Below are positions 35,414-44,772 of a stretch of 64,000 nt of DNA, in pieces. How positions within the stretch are numbered: the first letter of the stretch is position 1; every line of letters starts with the position of its first letter. The translations under genes were made by a program, and so were the position numbers. The notes beneath the pieces were generated by a model. It did no database searches. It was not told the origin of the DNA and saw nothing but the letters and a program-made list of their open reading frames with translations. This stretch comes from PVC group bacterium (GTDB lineage: Bacteria > Verrucomicrobiota > Kiritimatiellia > CAIKKV01): the NCBI GenBank assembly GCA_945898015.1, contig CAMDGM010000010.1, positions 1 to 64,000 of the forward strand, written 5' to 3'.

Positions 35414-38400
35414 ATGCGCCATTTTAAAACCTGGCTTGGCTTTGCCGGATGCCTCCTGTTCGCCCTTTCGTCATCCGCCGAAAACGCGGCTGAAACCAAT
35501 TTCGCGTTCACCTCCCCGTCCTATTCCCGCCTGCTCCTGAACCGATACCCGACAACCAACCTGCAGTTTTTCCTGACCCTGAACTATCAGAAGCCCGGCA
35601 CCATCCTCGACACCGTCGGGATCAACGGAGCGCCGCCGGGCTCCTTCGCTCTCGTCATCGACTCCGACGGCAGCCTGCTTTTCCGGGTCTACGACAAATC
35701 CCAAAACAGCGAAGGCCGGCAGCCGGACGGCTGGCACCTGCTGCGGTCCACCAACACCCTGGCGAAAGGGCGCTTCTACAACGTGGCGATCGAAGTCCGC
35801 CCGAACGATATCCGGATGCACATCAACTCCAGGCTTCATTCCCGCATCACGCTCAAGACGAACCTCTCCGGACAGCCCCTGTTCCTGGGCGACTTCCCCG
35901 GCGACGACAACTATGATCCCCGTTACAACATTCATCCGGCCATGGTGGGCCAGGTCATCGTGGTTTACATCGGCCCGAAGCGCCCTCCGGCGCCCGTCCC
36001 GTCGGGCGCCTCCGCCCCGGCGACGACGGCGCCGGCCGCGCCAGCCAAGGCAGGCGCCCCCCTGCCCGAGGCGGCCCGGAGTCCGTCGTTGTCTCTGGGG
36101 GCCAAGGCCTATGAAATCGAATTGCTGGCCGCGAGCTCCGGACAGCTCGACGAGGCGCTTCAGCAAGCCGGCTCGTTCCCCTACGCCCTCCGGCAGCCGG
36201 TCCCGGTCACGAACTTCCCGGGCTTCCCCTCCGACGACCCCTGCAACCCCGGCAATTGGTCGCTCCCCCTCGTGGCCTGGACCACCTCCCACCACGCCCG
36301 CGTGTTCAGCCAGACGGCCACGGCGTCGGCCACCCCGGCGAACCGGCCGCCGGCGCCCGCGCTCACGCCGGAGGCCATCGAGGACTACCAGAGGACCGTT
36401 TACCAGTCCATGGAATCGATGCGCCAGCTCTGCGGGGCCACGACCGGAGAGCTGGCGCGCACCTTCAACGCCCTGTGGGCCCCGTTCGTCGACCAGCCGA
36501 ATGCCGAGGCGTACGCGTATTTCAATCGCCTGAACCCCCTGCTGGCCCGCTACCGGGACTTGTACGGACAGATCGACGGGGACGTCAACGCCGCGCGCCA
36601 GGCCTGGCAGCAGGCGGGCGTGGCGGCCGTCATGCCCGACGAAAACGGCGTGCGCGCGGCGCTGGATGCCGGATTCATGATCCTGCAACGCCTCACCCGG
36701 GAGCGCGCGGAAGTCGCCGCCCTCATGGGCGAGATCGTGGCCCTGGGCGATCCGCCGAATCCGCTCCAGGCCAAGTGCCGGGCTCGCCGGAGCCACCAAG
36801 CCGCCCTGAACGCCCTGTCCCCTCCGGCATCGGCGGTCGGCGGCGCGTGGGTGATGGTCGGGGCCGACTTCTCCAACTGGTCGTCCGGCCGGATCCCCTT
36901 GACTCCGGGGACCGCTTCCGTGTTCTACGAAAAACCGATCAAGCACTTCGCGTATGACTACCAGATGCTGTGGAGCCATCCGCCGGGCCGCGTGGCGCCG
37001 GGCGACATGCTGGAACTGCGCTTCCAGAGCGTCCGAACCGGACTGGACAGCAGCACCCTGATCTGCGTGCTCGACATCCCCCGGATATTCCGGCCCGCCT
37101 TCACGGGCGTCGTGTCCAAGCTGACCCAAATCGCCTATCCCCGCGAGGACTACTTCTCCTTTGTCATGGAAGGGAGCGTGTCGACCCGGAACGAGGGCGC
37201 CCAGCCCCGCCTGGAGATCCGCCTGCTTCCGTTTGCCGGCCTCATCCGGGACCAGCTCCCCCCCCTGCGCCGGGATGCCGCCGATTGGCGCGGCGAGCGA
37301 ATCTACCGCTACGACTGGGATCCCACCGGCCAGCGAAGCCCCTACGACCCCGGCCCCTCGGCGGCGGGAGCCGTGACCGGGCTCCCCGAGGCGAGTGAGG
37401 CGCCGCCCCACCTGACCTCGCCCGAGACGGCGGCCGCCATCGTGGAGCACCAGCAGACCCTCGACATCATCCGCCGCAACCTGCAGCGCGCGGCCGACGA
37501 GCTGGCCCGGGAGACCGATCCCAAGCGCCGGGGGCTGCTCGAAGACGAGGTAATCATGAACCAGTCCAACCTGCAGGAAGAGCAGGACCGGATCGACTCG
37601 CTCAAAACCGGAACCCTGGTTCATACCCGGACGGTCTGGGAAGAGCGGGAGCACCAGCGGTTCATCGACAACATCCAGCAGGAAGTCTACCTGATGGGCA
37701 CGGAGGCCAGGCTGGTCAAGGGGCTGCCCGGGATGGCCAGCCATCTGGAAACGGGCGCGTTCGGCGTACGCCAGCAGATATTCAAGGACATGGCGTCCAT
37801 CTACAACTCCGGGTTGAGCCTCGAAGAGCGCGTGGCGCGCCTGCGCCAGGTCGGGGACGGGATCCAGGCCAAAGCGAGAACCGGGCAGACCCAGGCCTTT
37901 CAAAAGCTCAGGACCGCCGAGGATAACCTGTGGTATGCCGAAAAGATCCAAACCGCCGCCACGGTCGGGATCATGGCCGGCGCCCTGCTGGTGCCCGGCG
38001 CCGGGAATGTCGCCATCATCTACGGGTTCGGCACCGGGTGGGCCGAAGGCGGCCCCTCCAAGGCGGCGGAAAACACGGTCCGAGCCCTCAACCCCGCGAT
38101 CGATGTCGCCTGGGCCGGTTACGACGGCTATTACGCGCAGGAGCCCGATCCGGCCACCGGAATGCTCCGGTACCGGGGCTGGCAGGGCGCCGCGGAAAAC
38201 GCCGCCACCACCTACGTGCTGAACAAGGTGTTCGAAAAAGTGGGCAACTACGCCCAGGGCCATCCGCCCGCCGATCTTCCCGGAATGTCCCAAACCGGGG
38301 CGAAAAAAGGCAGCGCCAGCGCCGGCCGCGAGGCGGTGGCCGCCGAGCCCCGGATCGACGCCTTCGAGGATAACGTCTCCCGCTATCGGAACGAGCTGGC

Positions 38401-40699
38401 GAAAGCGAATCGCCGCTACGAGGGATTCTACCCGAAAGATCCCGCCGGGAAAATCGACACCCGGCACCCGAACTACGAAAAAGTAAAATCCATGCAGGAG
38501 TCCGCCATTGCCCAGGTGCGCGACAATAACGGCGTCATTGCCAGGCGCGAAGACCTGAAAGCCGAGCTGGCCGCCGCGACCCGGAACCATGAAGCCCGGA
38601 TTCCGGCCGACGCCCGCACCGCCGACGGCGGGCTCGACACGAAGCACGCCGAGTACCAGCGGGTCAAAAGCGAGTGGGAAGCCGACCTGGCCTCCATCCG
38701 GAAAAAGCATAACCAGGACTTCGAAAAACGCTGGAACGAGCAAAAGGACGTCTTGGAGAACGCCGGCCTGTATACGGAGGATAAGAAGGCCCTGCTGGCC
38801 AAGGGCGGAATAAACGCCGTGGAGCTGTCCGGCGGAATGCCGAAAAGCATCATGAGCGACATCGACCTCACGGCCCGGGACATGAAAAGCGGCCTGGCCT
38901 TTATCGACGCCATGAAGGGCAAGGGGTACAAGGTGCTCGAGTTCAGCGACCGCTGGATCATTCCCCGAACCGACACCACCCTCTGGAAGCCCAACGCCCG
39001 GCCCGAAACGGTCGGAAGCTCGGCGCACGCCTCCTCGGTCGATTACTACACCTCCCGCGGCAGCGATAAATTCCCCACCGAGGGCGGCGTCTCCTACGCG
39101 ACCCGGAACGCCGAGGGCATCGAGGATCCCGCGGGCGCCGTGATTTCGAACCTGAAAAAGGCCACGGAAGCCGGCATCGGCGGCACCACGGCCGACCCCG
39201 ATTATCATATCATCGGCAAGAGCTGCGACAAGGCCGCCGAGGTGGCCAACAAATACGACCCGAGCCGGCCCCTCCAGGATCCGGCGTTTTTCAAGAAAGC
39301 CCAGAGCGTCCGGGATCATAACACGCCCGAAGAGGCTGGCATCCTGACCTTCGGAAACACACCCGCGGCCAAGGCCGGCGAGAGCCAGCAGTTCCTCTCC
39401 CGCGCCCAGGGTCATATCCGGACCGCCATGAAATCGGGCGAGGCGGCGTCCCTGCAGATGAACGCGAACAACCTGAAGCTCATGACCGCCTGCGAGGTGG
39501 CGGGCGACCGGAAAACCGCGAACCGAATCCGGGAGCTAATGGTCCGCGCGCGCGTGTCCAACGAAGCGGCCATGGCCTCGCTTTCCCGCCAGGACCCGGC
39601 GCTCATCGCGCACGTGCATGCGGACCTGTGCTCGGTCCCGCTGCCGCCGCTGCCCCCGCCCCCGCCCGATCGCGTCTTCGGCTACGGCTGGCTCCTTGCT
39701 AGCGCCAAAAAACAGATGGCGGCCCCGCCGCCCGCCGTTCCGGCCTCGGCCCGGCCGCTGCCGGAGACCATGAAGGCCGCCGCGCAGACGATCGAAAAAG
39801 GGGCGCTGCCCGCGCTGAAGGGAAATTCGCCCGAGAGCGCCTACCTCCAGTCGCTGAAGGCCTCCTTCGAGGCCGGCGTCCAGAACCCCGTCTATGCCGC
39901 CCGCGCGATCCGGGCGGCCAGCGGCTACGAGATGACCAAGGTCGCCTCCGATCTGGCCGGCGTGGCCGCCCCATCCAAAGGGAAAGGCGGAGGGTCGCGC
40001 ATCGCGAATCCGCTGGCGCCGCCGCCCAGCTTTTCGAATGCCCCGCCGCTGGAAAATCGCGAGCTCGGAGCCATGAAAGCCGTCTGGGTCTTTCAGGGCA
40101 TACCGGTTCGCGTCGAGGAAATCTTCCCGATCGGATTCTCCAACACCGGTCATTCCATGAAGGACGACGAGTCGCTGGTGTCAATTGTGCCCAGCAACGA
40201 AATCCGCTGGGCCGGAGGCAGCCTGGAGGCCAGGGTCCCGTACGCCGAGCCAAACTATCATTCGGAAAAGGTCGTCAAGCTGGCCGCGGCCCCGAAAGGG
40301 GAAAAACTGACGGTCGTGCAAACCGAAGGCAACAGCCAGTCACGGCATGAGGAAGCCTGGGATCTCTGCCGGCTGCACGACCTGCCCCTGGCCGAGAAAA
40401 AAACGTTCGGCGGGAACCCCCGCTTTACCGCCTGGATCTACCGCGCCGGGGGCCGCGACCTGCAGCCCCTGGTCGACGCCTTCGAGTTCGGCACGAACAT
40501 GAACTGGGAAGAAGATGGCCGCGGCAAACGACTGCTCCGCGCGATCCGCTGGGAGGAGGCCGCGAAGCCGCCCCGCTTCACGGTGATCTTCGGCTCGTTC
40601 CATCCCTCTCAATTTGACGAATTACTCCGGAAGGGCGTGATGACGGCCGCCCAGCGGCAGGAATTTGAAACGTGGATCACCCGGCAGTCTGGCTCCTGA
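35414..40699 (+). CDS. Very large secreted multidomain protein, unknown function
   Basis: A 1761-residue protein. The start at ATG 35414 gives a clean signal peptide (MRHFKTWLGFAGCLLFALSS). Residues about 25-190 look like a LamG/concanavalin-like beta domain (FYNVAIEVRPNDIRMHINSR). An Ala/Pro-rich linker follows near 195-220, then mixed and strongly charged helical regions (about 690-840 and 1000-1130). A short hydrophobic segment (IMAGALLVPGAGNVAIIYGF, near 850) recalls the pre-toxin segments of polymorphic toxins. MPKSIMSDIDLTARD near residue 1145 resembles the active-site start of nucleotidyltransferase-fold domains. A proline run is near residue 1410. No family is recognised over the full length. 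Codon use is as GC-rich as the core genes. Confidence 0.75.
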   Translation: MRHFKTWLGFAGCLLFALSSSAENAAETNFAFTSPSYSRLLLNRYPTTNLQFFLTLNYQKPGTILDTVGINGAPPGSFALVIDSDGSLLFRVYDKSQNSEGRQPDGWHLLRSTNTLAKGRFYNVAIEVRPNDIRMHINSRLHSRITLKTNLSGQPLFLGDFPGDDNYDPRYNIHPAMVGQVIVVYIGPKRPPAPVPSGASAPATTAPAAPAKAGAPLPEAARSPSLSLGAKAYEIELLAASSGQLDEALQQAGSFPYALRQPVPVTNFPGFPSDDPCNPGNWSLPLVAWTTSHHARVFSQTATASATPANRPPAPALTPEAIEDYQRTVYQSMESMRQLCGATTGELARTFNALWAPFVDQPNAEAYAYFNRLNPLLARYRDLYGQIDGDVNAARQAWQQAGVAAVMPDENGVRAALDAGFMILQRLTRERAEVAALMGEIVALGDPPNPLQAKCRARRSHQAALNALSPPASAVGGAWVMVGADFSNWSSGRIPLTPGTASVFYEKPIKHFAYDYQMLWSHPPGRVAPGDMLELRFQSVRTGLDSSTLICVLDIPRIFRPAFTGVVSKLTQIAYPREDYFSFVMEGSVSTRNEGAQPRLEIRLLPFAGLIRDQLPPLRRDAADWRGERIYRYDWDPTGQRSPYDPGPSAAGAVTGLPEASEAPPHLTSPETAAAIVEHQQTLDIIRRNLQRAADELARETDPKRRGLLEDEVIMNQSNLQEEQDRIDSLKTGTLVHTRTVWEEREHQRFIDNIQQEVYLMGTEARLVKGLPGMASHLETGAFGVRQQIFKDMASIYNSGLSLEERVARLRQVGDGIQAKARTGQTQAFQKLRTAEDNLWYAEKIQTAATVGIMAGALLVPGAGNVAIIYGFGTGWAEGGPSKAAENTVRALNPAIDVAWAGYDGYYAQEPDPATGMLRYRGWQGAAENAATTYVLNKVFEKVGNYAQGHPPADLPGMSQTGAKKGSASAGREAVAAEPRIDAFEDNVSRYRNELAKANRRYEGFYPKDPAGKIDTRHPNYEKVKSMQESAIAQVRDNNGVIARREDLKAELAAATRNHEARIPADARTADGGLDTKHAEYQRVKSEWEADLASIRKKHNQDFEKRWNEQKDVLENAGLYTEDKKALLAKGGINAVELSGGMPKSIMSDIDLTARDMKSGLAFIDAMKGKGYKVLEFSDRWIIPRTDTTLWKPNARPETVGSSAHASSVDYYTSRGSDKFPTEGGVSYATRNAEGIEDPAGAVISNLKKATEAGIGGTTADPDYHIIGKSCDKAAEVANKYDPSRPLQDPAFFKKAQSVRDHNTPEEAGILTFGNTPAAKAGESQQFLSRAQGHIRTAMKSGEAASLQMNANNLKLMTACEVAGDRKTANRIRELMVRARVSNEAAMASLSRQDPALIAHVHADLCSVPLPPLPPPPPDRVFGYGWLLASAKKQMAAPPPAVPASARPLPETMKAAAQTIEKGALPALKGNSPESAYLQSLKASFEAGVQNPVYAARAIRAASGYEMTKVASDLAGVAAPSKGKGGGSRIANPLAPPPSFSNAPPLENRELGAMKAVWVFQGIPVRVEEIFPIGFSNTGHSMKDDESLVSIVPSNEIRWAGGSLEARVPYAEPNYHSEKVVKLAAAPKGEKLTVVQTEGNSQSRHEEAWDLCRLHDLPLAEKKTFGGNPRFTAWIYRAGGRDLQPLVDAFEFGTNMNWEEDGRGKRLLRAIRWEEAAKPPRFTVIFGSFHPSQFDELLRKGVMTAAQRQEFETWITRQSGS

Positions 40700-40879
40700 A
40701 CGACACCGGTCACGCAGGGAGTGTCGTGCGCTTATTTTCCCCGATATTTCGGGCGTTTTCGGGTTGACTTGTCCCCATTTTTGCTGCAACTTAAAACGAA
40801 TCGAAAATGTATCAGTCTTCCTGTGGAAGGCGAATGCGGCATCGGTGGCACATGACCACCATAACAGTAGGAAAAGTCC

Positions 40880-41872
40880 ATGCGTATCATAAACGGGAAT
40901 CGAGTCTGGGCCATCGGAATTGCATGTGCAGCGATCATGAGTTCACAGGTAATGGCAGAATTGGCGAACGACCGCCTGTCCGAAGGCGGAAAACAAACGA
41001 CAGCTATGGAATTGGCATGGGAATCGATTCCCGGCGCTGTTGGGTATGAAGTGGCGGTTTTGTTCAATGGCGAGTTGCTGGACATCTCGCGGCAAACGAA
41101 TGCGACGATAACTCGGGAGACTGTATGCGGACCCGGATATTACACGACCCTCGTTCGCGAATTGGCCGCGAGCGGGGCCGGAGCATGGAGCGCGCCGGTG
41201 ACGTTCACGGAGAAGCGTGAGCTAACGCCCGAAAGCAAAGCACCGCTGACTGCGCCGCCTAAATCGTTTTCCTGGAATCGCACCACGACCGCCACCCGGT
41301 ATCTGGTCAAGTTGTTCTGGTATAGTAGCGCAACCGGACAATATGGAATCAAGAAGGAGGTCTGGGTGCCGCAGACCGGTTCTGCAACCATATACTGGTA
41401 TCCGACAGCCGGATTGATCGGGAACGGCAAGTATAAACTGCAAGTCACCGACTATGCGGGAACAAAACCGGGCATGACCGGCACTGTGTATTTCGAGGTA
41501 AAAGCGTCGCAGGCTGGGACTTGGCGATCCTCCTCTTCAAATAAGTACGCGCTTTCAGTGACCGCTGACGCGCTTGGCAACATCAGCGGCGCGCAGCTTA
41601 CCGCGTTTTACAACGACGGCTGGTTTAGCAAGGACAGTTACACATTTGCTGCGAATGCCATCACGAAGAGCGGATCGTCCTTCGTGGCCGAGAAGAAAAT
41701 AGTGGTTACGAACAGATCGGGGACTAGCCTGTATTATTATAAAATTTCGGGCACGTTTCAGGCCAACGGCTCGATTACCGGCACATGGAAGGCCTCCTAC
41801 TATCAGAAACCAAGTTATCTGCCGTCAGCACGTACAAACACCAAACAGGGGTCTTTTACGGCACAGCGCTGA
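40880..41872 (+). CDS. Secreted protein with fibronectin-III-like modules, unknown function
   Basis: A 330-residue protein with a signal peptide (to about residue 27). Two segments look like fibronectin type III folds (about 35-110, LAWESIPGAVGYEVAVLFNG; about 120-215, FSWNRTTTATRYLVKLFW). A C-terminal Ser/Thr/Tyr-rich beta domain follows (about 220-330). Its base composition is clearly less GC-rich than the large gene before it. AGGAAAAG precedes the ATG. Probably extracellular or surface-attached; no family is assigned. Confidence 0.7.
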   Translation: MRIINGNRVWAIGIACAAIMSSQVMAELANDRLSEGGKQTTAMELAWESIPGAVGYEVAVLFNGELLDISRQTNATITRETVCGPGYYTTLVRELAASGAGAWSAPVTFTEKRELTPESKAPLTAPPKSFSWNRTTTATRYLVKLFWYSSATGQYGIKKEVWVPQTGSATIYWYPTAGLIGNGKYKLQVTDYAGTKPGMTGTVYFEVKASQAGTWRSSSSNKYALSVTADALGNISGAQLTAFYNDGWFSKDSYTFAANAITKSGSSFVAEKKIVVTNRSGTSLYYYKISGTFQANGSITGTWKASYYQKPSYLPSARTNTKQGSFTAQR

Positions 41873-42045
41873 GGTGCTGAGGCGAATTGGCAGACCTTAC
41901 TGCTGAAGCTCTGCGCTGGAAAACAGCCCCGCCCCACATCGACATCACAGGGCGTGGACACTCCCGGCAAGAATTGGCCACAACCCGGTCATGATCCATG
42001 CGCTACGCTTGGTAGTTGCGTCAAACAGTGGGCGCCCCTCCCTCA

Positions 42046-43260
42046 TCACTCTCCCACGGGCGTCCACTTCACCTGATCCAGATAAGTCGAGCCCGGCGCA
42101 AGGCCCGTACCGCCAACGAATACCCAGCGTACGGCATGATCGCCCTCCCCGAGCGTCAACGACTCACGGGACCACTCATACCCGGGGATCAGGGTGCGCC
42201 TGATCTTGCCGTTGACGAATACCAGGCACGTGTCTTTGCCGGCGCCTTTCACCAGCCAGTCGAATCCCAGCTTGCCGGGACCTTCCAGAACGGTTTCAAG
42301 CCACGACGCCTGGCCGGAGGTTGATGGCCCGCTGATGGCCGCATCAACTCCGTCAACGGTTACAAAGGCTTGCTTCGTCCATGGCGCCCGGTCTGAGGTG
42401 AACCAGGTCAGGCCTCCGTCGTCCAACGCATCGGTCAGCCGGGCCATCCGGCTGACGGTGGCATTCGCCCCTGCAGCAGTGGCTTTGCTGTTGGCCAAAA
42501 TCGTAATCGTTGCCTTGGCGGGAGAAAGCAAAATCGCGCCGACAGGGTTCTTGAGCACGAGCTGGAAAGTTTCATTACCTTCTGTCTGGCCATCCGCCAA
42601 GATGGGTATCTTGATTGTTTTTGGAGCGTTCTGCCTGTTTGTCCAGATGAGCGTGCCGCTCTTGGGGGTGTAGTCCTGCCAGGGCAAAGCGGACTTGGGC
42701 GTGATCACATAGTTGACGGATACGGTACCATCGGCCCCGTAAAGGCGTTTGACCTTAACTTTTTTTATGGTCCCTTCCAGGGCCAAATAAGAAGCGGATT
42801 CCAAGCACAGCGATCCCGGAGCGCTTGCCCGGGTTGCAATCCAGACGCCCGTACTCGACCCGGAAGACATGGTTCCCGTCATCGCGTAATAGGACAACAT
42901 TTTCCCCTTGTAGAGGGTGCATTCAGAATCAGGAAGAAGCCAAGCCACGTTATTTCCTGCCTGGGCCCACGCTCCGGTCGTCACGACGAAGCCGTTGGTG
43001 ATGGTGAATAGTCCGGTTTGCTTGAAATCAATCGCGAGCATAGACGAGTGGTAGTATTTATATATCAGCGTCCATATTCCGACCATGGGCCCCTGGTTGC
43101 CCGGCATCAATAATTTTGACGATGAAGCCATGGACGCGAGCGGACCCGTATCTACTCCGGCGGAGAGACTCGGCGAACTGGCCAACGCCACCCCAAGGAC
43201 CAGCACGAGCAGGGCAGCTTGGCCGCGTGTTCTGAACTTCTTGAATCGCAGTTTCATCAT
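42046..43260 (-). CDS. Secreted protein with Calx-beta-like domain
   Basis: A 404-residue protein with a signal peptide (to about residue 35). A beta-sandwich (about 60-165) is followed by a Calx-beta-like domain (about 172-262: VKVKRLYGADGTVSVNYVI, IPILADGQTEGNETFQLVL, ATITIL). The C-terminal module (about 270-404) contains LEGPGKLGFDWLVKGAG and LTLGEGDHAVRWVFVG, a type repeated in large surface proteins of PVC bacteria. AAAGGAAG precedes two adjacent ATGs (43260 and 43257). Function unknown, likely adhesion or cell surface. Confidence 0.75.
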   Translation of the reverse strand: MMKLRFKKFRTRGQAALLVLVLGVALASSPSLSAGVDTGPLASMASSSKLLMPGNQGPMVGIWTLIYKYYHSSMLAIDFKQTGLFTITNGFVVTTGAWAQAGNNVAWLLPDSECTLYKGKMLSYYAMTGTMSSGSSTGVWIATRASAPGSLCLESASYLALEGTIKKVKVKRLYGADGTVSVNYVITPKSALPWQDYTPKSGTLIWTNRQNAPKTIKIPILADGQTEGNETFQLVLKNPVGAILLSPAKATITILANSKATAAGANATVSRMARLTDALDDGGLTWFTSDRAPWTKQAFVTVDGVDAAISGPSTSGQASWLETVLEGPGKLGFDWLVKGAGKDTCLVFVNGKIRRTLIPGYEWSRESLTLGEGDHAVRWVFVGGTGLAPGSTYLDQVKWTPVGE

Positions 43261-43355
43261 CGCACACTTCCTTTATTCCGTCACATTACGACATGCCAAG
43301 GTTGACCTTATTCAGCCTGCCCGGACTAACCTCTGCTCAATCATGAGCAACTTGA

Positions 43356-43815
43356 TCAAGATACTGTTTTGATGATCATGCGCAAACAATACCAGTTGCC
43401 TGCCGCCTTTGTCAAGGTTCCGATGAACGTTGTCGCAACTCCATGAAAATGAAGCAGCGCTGGGTTCAGGCCTGAAAACATAAGACTCACTGTCGGTCGA
43501 TCGCCCCAAGGATTTGTCCACCCTGGGGTGCCTGGTAAAGAATAAAGGGTTGTCTGGCTGTCATCGTAAAACAAACTCCCGTCACTACTGGGGGCATTGC
43601 CCTGAAAATAGACCGCGGTCAGCTTGGGGCACCAGGCAAACGCCCAGGCCCCGATATTGGTGACACGGGAAGGAATGGTCACGCTGGTCAGGCTTCCGTA
43701 CTCGAACGCATAATGCCCAATACAGGTGACACTGGGGGGAATCGTGTAGTTTCCGGCTTTCCCTCCGGGGTGACAGATAGAGGCCGTCGTTGTGGGATTG
43801 GAGGCGGGAGGAGAC
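43356..43815 (-). pseudogene. C-terminal remnant of a BspA-type leucine-rich-repeat protein
   Basis: The minus strand encodes LRR_5 units without a start: YTIPPSVTCIGHYAFEYG, then LTSVTIPSRVTNIGAWAFA and CPKLTAVYFQGNAPS, ending with LYSLPGTPGWTNPWGDRPTV and a short tail to the stop at 43356. BspA proteins normally carry many such repeats after a signal peptide. Here only about two remain, and the frame runs into the GIY-YIG gene in a different frame. I read it as the leftover 3' end of a surface-protein gene truncated by rearrangement. Confidence 0.7.
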
Positions 43816-43819
43816 GGCT

Positions 43820-44101
43820 TTAATCCCGGCTTTTGCCAAGTTCGTGCAACCGATCCTTGTCGCCGGCAATCAGCGCTTCCTTCTTCGCGCGGCTCCAGGG
43901 CTTCAACTGGCGCTCACGGCGGATGGCCAAGAGTTCGGTGGTAAAAGATTCGTGGTAGAGGATGGCGGAAGGGGTATTCTGGGCCGTGTGTTGAGCGCCT
44001 TTTTTGTGCTGATGCAGAGAAAGGCGGGCGGAAAGGTCGTGGGTGTGGCCGATGTAGTAGCTGTGGTTGGAGCAGGCGAGGATGTAGACGAACCAGGTCA
44101 T
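43820..44101 (-). CDS. GIY-YIG nuclease family protein
   Basis: A 93-residue single-domain protein. WFVYILACSNHSYYIGHTHD holds the GIY-YIG pair in the form VYI...YIG, and LSLHQHKKGAQHTAQ, LYHESF and ERQLKPWSRAKKEALI follow as in the UPF0213/YhbQ group. Such proteins are small stand-alone nucleases with unclear roles and are often near repeats. It lies directly upstream of the truncated LRR gene and may mark the break point. Confidence 0.9.
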   Translation of the reverse strand: MTWFVYILACSNHSYYIGHTHDLSARLSLHQHKKGAQHTAQNTPSAILYHESFTTELLAIRRERQLKPWSRAKKEALIAGDKDRLHELGKSRD

Positions 44102-44145
44102 GTTAGCAGAAGAGAGCGATTGGATGTCGGCTTTAACATTTCAGG

Positions 44146-44227
44146 CTTGCCCTTCGACGCGCTAGACTGGCACAGGCGAGCGTCTCCGCGTCGGCTTGGG
44201 CACTTCGTTCTTGCCCTTCGACGCGCT
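44146..44227. repeat. 18-bp direct repeat near the tRNA-Ser gene
   Basis: CTTGCCCTTCGACGCGCT occurs at 44146-44163 and 44210-44227. The second copy continues into GCAGGGCTCGCTTGCTCAGGGC, which partly pairs with GCCCTTCGACGCG, so it resembles dispersed intergenic repeats common in environmental genomes. The stretch between the GIY-YIG gene and the tRNA has no gene. Confidence 0.75.
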
Positions 44228-44321
44228 CGCAGGGCTCGCTTGCTCAGGGCATTCGCCGCGTTCGCTTTTTTCGCAAACTGGGGCCTGCCATGAGCAAGTG
44301 AGCGTAAGCGAACGCGTCAAA

Positions 44322-44411
44322 TGGCGGAGGGGGAGGGATTTGAACCCCCGTTACCTTGCGGTAAACATGATTTCGAGTCATGCGCATTCAACCGGGCTCT
44401 GCCACCCCTCC
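44322..44411 (-). tRNA. tRNA-Ser(CGA)
   Basis: The 90-nt minus-strand sequence folds as a class II tRNA. The acceptor GGAGGGG pairs with CCCCTCC, the discriminator is G, and CCA is encoded. The anticodon stem CATGA/TCATG encloses loop CTCGAAA, giving anticodon CGA. The long variable arm TTACC-gcaa-GGTAA is typical of tRNA-Ser. The T arm is GGGGG-TTCAAAT-CCCTC. Confidence 0.96.
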
Positions 44412-44641
44412 GGAACGTGATCAAGATGTCAAAGAGAACGCATAAAATAGGCGATTGGGCGGCCAAAAGTCAAGCTTTGCCGGGCGAGCTTTGCGGGCGG
44501 GATGCGAAATACTGGGATAACTGACCGATGATGTCAAAGAATCATCGACGGACGCGGCGTTTTAAAGCGGATTCATTTTGGGACTGGCCCCTGATAACAA
44601 TAAAAAAACTCAAGAACATTATGGTTCTTGAGTTTTTTAAA
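44412..44641. other. Intergenic stretch between tRNA-Ser and the metal modules
   Basis: No gene is seen. The part next to the tRNA is unremarkable. Towards the right end it becomes AT-rich and contains the strong hairpin listed separately. It may mark the left edge of the accreted region, because the first module repeat starts directly after it. Confidence 0.6.
44603..44638. terminator. Strong bidirectional terminator hairpin
   Basis: AAAAAACTCAAGAAC (44603-44617) pairs perfectly over 15 bp with GTTCTTGAGTTTTTT (44624-44638) around a six-base loop. The A-run and T-run make it work in either direction. It lies downstream of cbiO (minus strand) and just outside the first module repeat. The arm GTTCTTGA also precedes the other two module junctions. 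Confidence 0.85.
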
Positions 44642-44772
44642 TGGTCGGGGCGACTGGCGCTCGTTTGAACCTGACCCCCGACTGATCGTGCCGATTGCTG
44701 CGATTGTTGACGGCCCAGTGCAACCTTTTGTCGCATCGGTCCAGCGTCTTGCTCGGCTTTGCGTCTGAATCA
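44639..44772. repeat. Module-boundary repeat, D-type copy 1
   Basis: It begins with TGGTCGGGGCG, identical to the reverse complement of the tRNA-Pro 3' end including CCA, and continues with ACTGGCGCTCGTTTGAACC. The first 33 bases (44639-44671) are identical to 48961-48993, and weaker similarity runs about 100 bases further, up to the cbiO stop. It bounds the nickel/cobalt module on the left. Confidence 0.85.

Noticed and set aside
35471-39415. Very long open frame antisense to the large secreted protein
   Set aside because: It lacks recognisable domains, is Gly/Val/Arg-rich as expected for the shadow of a GC-rich gene, and the plus-strand frame has a signal peptide and longer continuity.
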